A stretch of 64,000 nucleotides of DNA from Hymenobacter aquaticus (GTDB lineage: Bacteria; Bacteroidota; Bacteroidia; Cytophagales; Hymenobacteraceae). Location: assembly GCF_004765605.1 (NCBI RefSeq), contig NZ_SRLC01000001.1, positions 1,798,001 through 1,862,000 on the forward strand. The letters run 5' to 3'. Below the pieces are notes generated by a model. The model was not told the origin of the DNA, ran no database searches, and saw only the letters and a list, made by a program, of their open reading frames with translations. This document shows, piece by piece, positions 51,908 to 59,318 of the stretch (the first letter of the stretch is position 1; every line of letters starts with the position of its first letter). The translations under genes were made by a program, and so were the position numbers.

Positions 51908-53053
51908 ATGAGTTTTGCCCTCCCCGCCGACGCCGCTTCCCGGCCGACGCCTTTTTACCTGTATGACCTGGCGTTGCTGGAGCGCACCCTGGCGGCCGTG
52001 CAGCAGGCTGCCCGCAAGCGCGACATTCACGTGCACTACGCCCTGAAAGCCAATGCCAACGCCCCGATTCTGGAGCGCATCCGCCGGCACGGCCTGGGCG
52101 CCGACTGCGTGAGCGGCCCCGAGGTGCAGCGCGCCCTCGACACCGGCTTTGGACCCCAGAACATTGTGTTTGCCGGCGTGGGCAAGTCGGATGCGGAAAT
52201 AAACCTGGCCCTGGCCGCCGATATATGGTGCTTCAACGCCGAGTCGGTGGAGGAGCTGACGGTGCTCAACGAGCTGGCCGCCGCCCAGGGCCGCCGGGCC
52301 CGGGTGGCGCTGCGCATCAACCCCAACGTGGACGCGCACACCCACCACTACATCACCACCGGCCTGGATGCCAACAAGTTCGGCATCAGCCTGAACGACC
52401 TGGCCGACGTTATCGACCAGCTCGGCGCGCTGCCCCACCTCGAGCTGGTGGGCCTGCACGCCCACATCGGCTCCCAGATTACCAACCTCAGCGTATTCGG
52501 GGAGCTGAGCCGCAAGCTGAATGAGCTGCAAACCTGGCTGGAAGGCCGGGGCCACCACCTGCCCCACCTCAACGTGGGCGGCGGCCTGGGCATCGACTAC
52601 CATAACCCCGACACCCAGGCCGTGCCCGATTTCGAGGCCTACTTCCAAATGTTCGAGCAGCACCTGGTGCGCCGGCCCGGGCAGCAGGTGCACGTCGAGC
52701 TGGGCCGCTCCATCGTGGCCCAGTGCGGGGCGCTGGTGAGCAAGGTGCTGTACGTAAAGCGCAGCCAGCAAACCAACTTCGCCATTCTCGACGCGGGCAT
52801 GACCGAGCTGATCCGGCCGGCACTCTACGGCAGCTACCACCAGATTCAGAACCTGACCAGCCAGGGCTCCCGGCAGCTATACGACGTGGTGGGCCCCATC
52901 TGCGAGTCGTCGGATACGTTTGGCCGGGAGGTGGCCATGCCCGAAACCCGCCGCGGCGACCTGGTCGTGATTCGCTCGGCCGGGGCATACGGCGAGGTAA
53001 TGGCGTCGAATTACAACCTGCGGGAGAAGGCGGAAGCGGTGTACGTGGGGTAA
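51908..53053 (+). CDS. lysA: Diaminopimelate decarboxylase
   Basis: LysA makes lysine from meso-diaminopimelate in the last step of the pathway. The 381-residue PLP enzyme (alanine-racemase-like barrel) has the PLP lysine in VHYALKANANAPIL, GLHAHIGSQI, the phosphate loop LNVGGGLGIDYHNPD, the active-site Cys in GPICESSDTFGRE and the C-terminal GAYGEVMASNYNLR. It shares the lysC transcript. Pairing of first and last lysine enzymes under one lysine attenuator is consistent. Confidence 0.96.
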   Translation: MSFALPADAASRPTPFYLYDLALLERTLAAVQQAARKRDIHVHYALKANANAPILERIRRHGLGADCVSGPEVQRALDTGFGPQNIVFAGVGKSDAEINLALAADIWCFNAESVEELTVLNELAAAQGRRARVALRINPNVDAHTHHYITTGLDANKFGISLNDLADVIDQLGALPHLELVGLHAHIGSQITNLSVFGELSRKLNELQTWLEGRGHHLPHLNVGGGLGIDYHNPDTQAVPDFEAYFQMFEQHLVRRPGQQVHVELGRSIVAQCGALVSKVLYVKRSQQTNFAILDAGMTELIRPALYGSYHQIQNLTSQGSRQLYDVVGPICESSDTFGREVAMPETRRGDLVVIRSAGAYGEVMASNYNLREKAEAVYVG

Positions 53054-53067
53054 GGTTTTGGTTCTAC

Positions 53068-53256
53068 TCTGTCATCCTGAGCAGCGCGCTTCAAGCGGTG
53101 ACGAAGGACCTTCCTCTCCTACCCCACTGTAGTTCTTACCAACGTGACAAAGCCCTTTACCACCGGCGTGGTAAAGGGCTTTGTCACGTTGAATTGAGCT
53201 TATCACTTAGGGGAGGAAGGTCCTTCGTTTCGCTTTGCTACACTCAGGATGACAGA
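53068..53256. repeat. Large three-tier palindrome P4
   Basis: Outer arms TCTGTCATCCTGAG / CTCAGGATGACAGA (53068-53081, 53243-53256), middle arms CGAAGGACCTTCCTC / GAGGAAGGTCCTTCG (53102-53116, 53213-53227) and inner 23-bp arms 53141-53163 / 53168-53190 (core GACAAAGCCCTTTACCAC) are all perfect. It sits between lysA and the converging glycosyltransferase gene and may also terminate both. Confidence 0.92.
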
Positions 53257-53264
53257 ATAAATAA

Positions 53265-54932
53265 CTACTGCCAGCCGCCGTAGTAGATAACCCAGGGACC
53301 CAGGTGCTGCTGCTGGGGAAAATACGGCAGCATCCAGGCCCGGTAGTATTCCAGCTCGCCGCGCGCAATCAGGACGGGGCTTTGCCGGAGCAGGCCGCGG
53401 ATGTATTCCTGCCGGGTCGAGTCGTTGGCGTTTACCAGGTGCTGCTGCCAGCTGGAATCGGCCTCGAACTGGGTTTCGCGCCGCAAGTCGTCGTTGTCGT
53501 GCACCAGGGTGATGGGCATTTTATCCAGCTCGAAAGCCAGGGAAGGCAGCATTTCGTCGTAAATAAGCACCGGGCGCTGGTCGAGCTGGTGCGCTTTCAG
53601 CCATTCGACCAGGGGCCGGGTGCTGTTGGCTGCCACCTGGTTCTGGTGCAGCACGGCTTTGGCCGTCAGCAGCACCGTGACGCTAAAAATAACGGTGAGC
53701 ACCAGCAGCCGGGGCGCCACCCGCACCTGGTTCCAGAGCATCTGCTGGGCCACCAGGGCAATGATGCCGGCCGCCGGCCACAGGGCCGTCAGCGGATGAA
53801 TTTCCAGGGCCAAGCCCAGCGCCCCACCCAGAGCCGGCAGCAGGCACAAACCCGCCAGCAGCAACGCCAGCACGCCGCTCATCACCACGTACCAGCGGTA
53901 AAGCGCCGCGTCGGTGAGGCGGCCCAGGTAGTACACCGTCAGCAGGGCCAGGCCGGGATACACGGGCAGCAGGTAGAGCAGCAGCTTCGACTGGGCCAGG
54001 GAGAAAAACACCAGCGGCACCAGCACCCAGAATACCAGCACGTTGTGCCACTGCCGGGGCACGTCGGCCCAGCGCGTGCGCGCTGCCTGCACCAGCAGGG
54101 CCACCGCCCACGGCAACGCGCCCACGGGCATCAGCACCAGGTAAAACCACCACGGCTTGGCCCGCTTAAACGCCTCGGCGCTGGCAAACCGCTCGGCCGT
54201 CTGCTTCCAGAGAAAGTAGTCCAGAAAGGCGCGGTTTTCGGCCATCAGGTACAGATACCAGCTTAGCCCCACGGCCAGCAGCAACGCTACTCCCAGCACG
54301 TGGTGGATGGTGAAAGGCCGCCGGGGCTGGGGTTGCCGGAAGTAAAACCCGGCCATCACCATCAGCGGCAGCACGGCTCCCACGGGGCCTTTGGTGAGAA
54401 ATGCCAGGCCCAGGCCACCCCAAAACAGGTAGAACCACCGCCAGCCGCCCCCGTGCAGGTAGCGCAGCAGGCCATAGGCGGCCAGCAGCTCCCAGAGCAT
54501 CAGAAAGGCATCAGTGGTGAGGTTCAGGGCCGAAATCAGCACCACCGGAAACGAGCCGTAGAGCACGGCGGCGGCCAGGGCGTGGCGCCGGTCGTGCTGA
54601 AATAGCAGCCGGCCCAGCCCGTACACCAGCAGCACCTGCGCCAGCACGGCCAGCACGGCCGGCAGCCGCACGGCCAGCGCCGTGGGGCCCAGGGCCGCCA
54701 GGCCGGCCGCCGTCAGCCAATACGTCACCGGCGGCTTATGGAAGTGCTGAATGCCCAGCAGCCGCGGGTGCAGCCAGTCGCCGGAGGCCAGCATTTCGCG
54801 GCTGATTTCGGCGTAGCGGGCTTCGCTGCTTTCCACCACGCCCCAGCCGCCAATGCCCACCAGCAGCCCGGCGGCCAGGATCAGCACAAACAACCAGAGC
54901 CAGGTGCGGGAAGAGGACAAGGAAATAGGCAT
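53265..54932 (-). CDS. ArnT/PMT-like family 39 glycosyltransferase
   Basis: The 555-residue integral membrane protein has about 11-12 helices. The first periplasmic loop carries GVVESSEARYAEISREMLAS and GIQHFHKPPVTYWLTA, matching the (D/E)E-x-RYAE and KPP motifs of the GT39/GT83 superfamily that use polyprenyl-phosphate sugars. Members add sugars to lipid A, cell-surface glycans or proteins; the acceptor is unknown. The start at 54932 puts helix 1 at residues 10-28. Confidence 0.88.
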   Translation of the reverse strand: MPISLSSSRTWLWLFVLILAAGLLVGIGGWGVVESSEARYAEISREMLASGDWLHPRLLGIQHFHKPPVTYWLTAAGLAALGPTALAVRLPAVLAVLAQVLLVYGLGRLLFQHDRRHALAAAVLYGSFPVVLISALNLTTDAFLMLWELLAAYGLLRYLHGGGWRWFYLFWGGLGLAFLTKGPVGAVLPLMVMAGFYFRQPQPRRPFTIHHVLGVALLLAVGLSWYLYLMAENRAFLDYFLWKQTAERFASAEAFKRAKPWWFYLVLMPVGALPWAVALLVQAARTRWADVPRQWHNVLVFWVLVPLVFFSLAQSKLLLYLLPVYPGLALLTVYYLGRLTDAALYRWYVVMSGVLALLLAGLCLLPALGGALGLALEIHPLTALWPAAGIIALVAQQMLWNQVRVAPRLLVLTVIFSVTVLLTAKAVLHQNQVAANSTRPLVEWLKAHQLDQRPVLIYDEMLPSLAFELDKMPITLVHDNDDLRRETQFEADSSWQQHLVNANDSTRQEYIRGLLRQSPVLIARGELEYYRAWMLPYFPQQQHLGPWVIYYGGWQ

Positions 54933-55057
54933 AGGGCAAACAGGAAAGAAACCGGGCCACGAAGGTAGCCACAAAGGCCCGCCGGGGCTACTCCATAACC
55001 AAACCCGGCATCCGGGGTTGTATTCCAGGCAGTTCCGCCTCGTCCCAATTTGTGCCC

Positions 55058-56548
55058 ATGAAAATCCTGCTCACTGGTGCCAATGGCTACATCGGCCGCC
55101 GTTTGCTGCCCCTGCTGGTCGAGGCCGGCCACGAGGTGGTGTGCCTGGTGCGCGACCCGCGCCGCTTTGAGCTGCCCGAGCGGCTCCGCACCCAAGTAAC
55201 GGTGTGCCCCGGCGACCTGCTGCAGCCCGCCAGTCTGCACGGTCTGCCCCGCGACATCGACGCGGCCTACTACCTGGTGCATTCCATGAGCGGCCATGAC
55301 CAGGATTTCTACCGGGCCGAGCAGCTCTCGGCCCGGCACTTCACCGACTACCTCGACCAGACCACCGCCCGGCAGGTGATTTACCTCAGCGGCATTGCCA
55401 ACGACCGGGCGCTGTCGGCCCACCTTCGCTCCCGCAAGGCTGTCGAGAAAGTGCTGCGCAAGGCCCGGCACGCGGCCGTCACGGTGCTGCGGGCCAGTAT
55501 TATCATCGGCTCGGGCTCGGCGTCGTTCGAGATTATCCGGGACCTGGTCGAGAAGCTGCCCGTGATGGTAACGCCGCGCTGGCTGAACTCGCGCTGCCAG
55601 CCCATCGGCATCCGGGACGTGATGCACTACCTGCTGGCCGTGCTCGACCACCCCGACTGCCTGGGCGAAACCTTCGACATCGGCGGCCCCGACGTGCTGA
55701 CCTACAAGCAGATGCTGCTGGGGCTGGCGGCCGAGCGCGGCTACCGGCGCTACATCATCACGGTGCCGGTGCTCACGCCCCGCCTGTCGTCGTGGTGGCT
55801 GTTTCTGGTCACGCGTACTACGTTTTCGTTGGCCCAGAGCCTGGTGGAAAGCCTGCGCAACGACACCATCGTGGCCCTCAAGCGCAGCATTACGCAAGTG
55901 CTGCCCCACCAGTGCATGAGCTACCGCGAAGCCCTGGCCCTGGCCTTCACCCGCATCGAGCAGAACGAGGTGATCAGCAGCTGGAGCGACGCGGTGAGCA
56001 GCGGGGTGATGGAGAAAAACTACATGGACTTCGTGCAGATTCCGCAGCACGGCATGCTTACCGACCGGCAGACGCTGCGCTTTACCCGGGCGCCGGAGGA
56101 AGTCTTGCAGAACATCTGGAGCATCGGCGGGCAGCGCGGCTGGTACAAGGTCGACTGGCTCTGGCGGGTGCGCGGGCTCATGGACAAGGCCGTGGGCGGC
56201 GTGGGGTTGCGCCGGGGCCGCCGCTCGCCCACCCGCCTGCGCCCCGGCGACCCGCTGGATTTCTGGCGCGTGCTCGTGGCCGACCGCGCCGGCCGCCGCC
56301 TGCTGCTCTACGCCGAAATGAAGCTGCCCGGCGAGGCCTGGCTGCAATTCCGCATTCTGCCCAACGCCGACGGCTCGCACACGCTCGAGCAGCTAGCCGC
56401 TTTCCGGCCGCGGGGCCTGGCCGGGCGCCTGTACTGGTACTCCCTGGTGCCGTTTCACTTCGTGATTTTCAAGGGCATGGTCGAAAACATCGTGCACTAC
56501 AACGACGCCCAACCCGGCACGCCCGCCTTATCGGCCCCGGGGCACTAA
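55058..56548 (+). CDS. SDR-family NAD(P)-binding oxidoreductase with DUF2867 domain
   Basis: The 496-residue protein has an N-terminal atypical SDR domain (MKILLTGANGYIGRRLLPLL; YLVHSMSGHDQDFYRAEQLS; VIYLSGIAND) and a C-terminal DUF2867-type domain from about residue 330 (FTRAPEEVLQNIWSIGGQRG; GDPLDFWRVL; LYWYSLVPFHFVIFKGM). This two-domain architecture is common in Bacteroidota and Actinobacteria; the substrate is unknown. The ATG at 55058 is preferred to a GTG two codons earlier. It is divergent from the glycosyltransferase. Confidence 0.88.
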   Translation: MKILLTGANGYIGRRLLPLLVEAGHEVVCLVRDPRRFELPERLRTQVTVCPGDLLQPASLHGLPRDIDAAYYLVHSMSGHDQDFYRAEQLSARHFTDYLDQTTARQVIYLSGIANDRALSAHLRSRKAVEKVLRKARHAAVTVLRASIIIGSGSASFEIIRDLVEKLPVMVTPRWLNSRCQPIGIRDVMHYLLAVLDHPDCLGETFDIGGPDVLTYKQMLLGLAAERGYRRYIITVPVLTPRLSSWWLFLVTRTTFSLAQSLVESLRNDTIVALKRSITQVLPHQCMSYREALALAFTRIEQNEVISSWSDAVSSGVMEKNYMDFVQIPQHGMLTDRQTLRFTRAPEEVLQNIWSIGGQRGWYKVDWLWRVRGLMDKAVGGVGLRRGRRSPTRLRPGDPLDFWRVLVADRAGRRLLLYAEMKLPGEAWLQFRILPNADGSHTLEQLAAFRPRGLAGRLYWYSLVPFHFVIFKGMVENIVHYNDAQPGTPALSAPGH

Positions 56549-56830
56549 GGTCGGGCGGAGTGTCTTTGTCGCGCGTCGCCTCCGTTGCGGAACGGTTTTT
56601 CCGGACGGGCCAACCGGGGGCGGCTCCGATTGGAAAATCCTTTTTTGCGGCCGTAAGCGGTTGGCAAATGAGTCTTTAAGCGCTCAGAACTCACGAATAC
56701 AAAGTCTATTCTTGTTGCATTAGGGCGGCCAGACCCGCTTAGCATTCAGTAGATTGACCCCAGAACCGGCAGCCGGCCCGCCACGCAATGGCGGGTAGGC
56801 GCTGCCGACTTATATCTATTGCCCGCTGCT
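56549..56830. other. Intergenic region
   Basis: 282 bp with moderately lower GC around 56680-56750; no hairpin, repeat or gene that I can support. Confidence 0.4.
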
Positions 56831-58678
56831 ATGCCCCAACTGCTACTCCTACACCCGCTGCACTGGGCCGTGCCCGCCGGCACCGGCTACGATTTTTACA
56901 CGCTATTCTACCTGCTGGCGTTCCTGCTCAACCTGCTCCTGCTGGTGTGGACCGGCCACCGGCGCGGCTACCCGATGCGCACCTGGCTGGTGCTGCTGGC
57001 CTGCACCACGCTGGCGTTCATTCTGGGCACCAAGCTGCTGGCCTTCTCCCCCGCCGAGTGGCAACAGCTGCTGCACACCGGCCACTGGCCCGACTCCCAG
57101 GCTCGCACGGTGCTGGGCGGGGCCCTGGCCGGCACGCTCACGCTGCTGGCGCTGCGGCGGCCCTTCGGCTTCAGCTGGCACGTATTCGACGCCTTTGCCC
57201 TGCCCATGTGCGCGGCCCTGGCCCTGCAGTGCGTAGGCTGCATCCTGACCGGCTGCTGCTTTGGCGAGCCCACCAGCGGCGGCTGGGGCTTCACGTATCC
57301 GCCCGGGACGCTGCCCTACATGGTGCAGGCCGTGCAGGGGCTGCTGCCCGTGGGCGCCGCGCACTCCTTGCCCGTTCATCCTACCCAGCTCTACTCTCTG
57401 CTGCTGTGCTTGGCAGTAGGCGGCGTGTTGCTGCTGACCCGGCACCGGACCTGGCCTGGTGGCAGCCGCCGCCTGTTGCACCTGGGGTTGTTGCTGGCGG
57501 GCCGCTTTGTCATCGAGTTTTGGCGGGCCCCGGCCGGCGAGCAGGTTGGGGCGGCGGCCCACGATCATCTGGGTTTGACGCTCAAGCAAGTACAGTGGGC
57601 CCTGCTGCTGCTCGCGCCGCTGGCCCTGGGCGGGTGGTTGGCGCTGGTGCGCCGGGCCACCCCGCGGCCTGAGCAGGCTCCGGCGCAAAACCCGGTGCGC
57701 AACCTGCTGGCCGTGGCCTTGCTGCTGGCTCTTACGGCCTGGCTGGGTCCGCAGGCGCTGGTGCGGCCCGAAGTGCTGGTTGTCAAGACCCTGCTGCTGG
57801 CCGTACTCGTGCTGGAAGGCGGCGCGCTACTGCTCGGCGCCACCGACGGCCTGCGTCCGGCCCGGGTGGCCCTGGCCGGGGTGGTACTGGTGCTCACCAG
57901 CCAGGCCCCGGCCGACTCGGCTAAGATCCGCCCTAATACCCTGGAAGTAAGCCTGGGCTACGGCAATGGCGCTTTCGGGGAAGACGTAAGCACGAGCGGC
58001 GGCAGTGGGGGCTGCTCGGGCGCGGCCACCCGCCAAACCTACGCGCACCGCTATTCCCTGCTGGGCGGCAACGTGGAACTGCACCACACCAACCCGGACA
58101 ACCGAGTGTTGACATACGGGCTGGGCATCTGGCGGGGCCAGGATCAGGTTCATTACCAAACGCTGGACCCGACCACCGGGGCGGTGCTGGGCTACGCCGA
58201 CAGCACGTTCCGGCTGCTGGACGTAAATCCCTACTTCGAAACCAGCTCCCGGCTACGCCCCGGCCGGTTGGGGGGTGGCTTCCGGGCGGGCCTCCACCTG
58301 GGTTCCCTTTCCAACTACAACGACGAACCCTTCCTGTATTCCAAGTCGACCTCCTTGGACCTGGGAATGTGGCTGGGCGTGCGCGACGTGCTCTACGCCC
58401 AGGCCGACGTAAACCGGGGCGCGTTGGGCCTGGGCAACGCAACCAGCCGCCTGGGGCTGGGCTCGGGGCTGGGGCGCCTGGCGGGCAGCTCGGTGCTGGC
58501 CGGCCTGGCGTACAGTAAAAATAACGACAGCGGCGGGGGCCGCATGGGCTTTCTGAGCGCCGATATTCGCCTGGGGCGCACCGGCGTTACGCTCTACCCC
58601 TACGGCGCCACCGACTTCGGCCGCCACCACCAGCTCAATCTGCGGGTGGGCTACCGGCTTCCGCTGGGCAGGCACTAA
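56831..58678 (+). CDS. Lgt-like membrane protein fused to a C-terminal beta-rich domain
   Basis: The 615-residue protein has an N-terminal polytopic region (residues 20-250) resembling prolipoprotein diacylglyceryl transferase: FYTLFYLLAFLLNLLLLVW, ILTGCCFGEPTSGGWGFTYP, SLPVHPTQLYSLLLC and LLAGRFVIEFWRAP correspond to the Lgt glycine/HPxQLYE/R-x3-EF-R landmarks. Two or three more helices follow (285-370). Residues 375-615 are all-beta with signature LEVSLGYGNGAFGEDV and end HHQLNLRVGYRLPLGR, like outer-membrane or surface barrels. Whether it transfers diacylglycerol is uncertain: the canonical Lgt gene is not in the window and the loop around the catalytic Arg differs. Confidence 0.75.
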   Translation: MPQLLLLHPLHWAVPAGTGYDFYTLFYLLAFLLNLLLLVWTGHRRGYPMRTWLVLLACTTLAFILGTKLLAFSPAEWQQLLHTGHWPDSQARTVLGGALAGTLTLLALRRPFGFSWHVFDAFALPMCAALALQCVGCILTGCCFGEPTSGGWGFTYPPGTLPYMVQAVQGLLPVGAAHSLPVHPTQLYSLLLCLAVGGVLLLTRHRTWPGGSRRLLHLGLLLAGRFVIEFWRAPAGEQVGAAAHDHLGLTLKQVQWALLLLAPLALGGWLALVRRATPRPEQAPAQNPVRNLLAVALLLALTAWLGPQALVRPEVLVVKTLLLAVLVLEGGALLLGATDGLRPARVALAGVVLVLTSQAPADSAKIRPNTLEVSLGYGNGAFGEDVSTSGGSGGCSGAATRQTYAHRYSLLGGNVELHHTNPDNRVLTYGLGIWRGQDQVHYQTLDPTTGAVLGYADSTFRLLDVNPYFETSSRLRPGRLGGGFRAGLHLGSLSNYNDEPFLYSKSTSLDLGMWLGVRDVLYAQADVNRGALGLGNATSRLGLGSGLGRLAGSSVLAGLAYSKNNDSGGGRMGFLSADIRLGRTGVTLYPYGATDFGRHHQLNLRVGYRLPLGRH

Positions 58679-58703
58679 TTGCCCAGGGCAACGCCCTTGC
58701 CGC

Positions 58704-58934
58704 TTAGCCCACCAGCCGCCGCCACAGCCAGAGCAGCACGCTCACCAGCACACTCACCACCAGCATGGAAACCAGCGGCGCGTAGAAGCGGAAGCCCGGC
58801 CGCTCGACGCGGATGTCGCCGGGCAGGCGGCCAAACCAGCCCAGCAGGCTGCCGCCGCCCAGCCACAGCACGGCCCCCAGCACCACGAGGCCCAGGCCCG
58901 CCAGCACGAGCAGCTTACCGAGTTGCGGAGTCAT
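58704..58934 (-). CDS. DUF2905 small membrane protein
   Basis: A 76-residue protein with two hydrophobic helices (LLVLAGLGLVVLGAVLWLGG; LVSMLVVSVLVSVLLWLWRR) separated by the diagnostic GRLPGDIRVERPGFRFYAPL. Its function is unknown. It lies 42 bp upstream of nothing on its strand and converges with the Lgt-like fusion. Confidence 0.9.
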   Translation of the reverse strand: MTPQLGKLLVLAGLGLVVLGAVLWLGGGSLLGWFGRLPGDIRVERPGFRFYAPLVSMLVVSVLVSVLLWLWRRLVG

Positions 58935-58976
58935 GGGCGGTTGGTTGTAGCGTTGAGGAAGTAGAAACTGTACGGC

Positions 58977-59303
58977 TCATCGCCAATACGGAATACTGAG
59001 CACCAGGGCCGCCACTACCGCCGCGTACAGGCCCAGGGCCAGCCACTCCTCCCGGTTGCTGAAGTTGTAGGCAAACCGCCGCACGGCCGCCTGCTGCAAC
59101 TGAATGGAGAAGTAGAGCCCCGCCGTAGTCAGCAGCAGGCCCACCCACTGCGGCACGGCGGGGCGCAACAGCAGCAGCATCATGCCCACAATCGGCAGCA
59201 GCCCGACGAGGTAGCCCAGAAAGCGCGCCCTGAACAGCGCCCCGGCCGGCGGGGGCGGCGGGAGCTTCGGTGGAAGCTGGGGTTTCGGTGGGCGTTTGGG
59301 CAT
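58977..59303 (-). CDS. Small membrane protein with Pro-rich N-terminus
   Basis: The 108-residue product has a cytoplasmic Pro/Lys-rich tail (MPKRPPKPQLPPKLPPPPP) and three hydrophobic helices (FLGYLVGLLPIVGMMLLLL; WVGLLLTTAGLYFSIQLQ; LYAAVVAALVLSIPYW). The family is not recognised. It starts 15 bp after the topoisomerase stop on the same strand, so it is probably read from that transcript. Confidence 0.7.
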   Translation of the reverse strand: MPKRPPKPQLPPKLPPPPPAGALFRARFLGYLVGLLPIVGMMLLLLRPAVPQWVGLLLTTAGLYFSIQLQQAAVRRFAYNFSNREEWLALGLYAAVVAALVLSIPYWR

Positions 59304-59318
59304 GGGCGTTTGGCTAAG

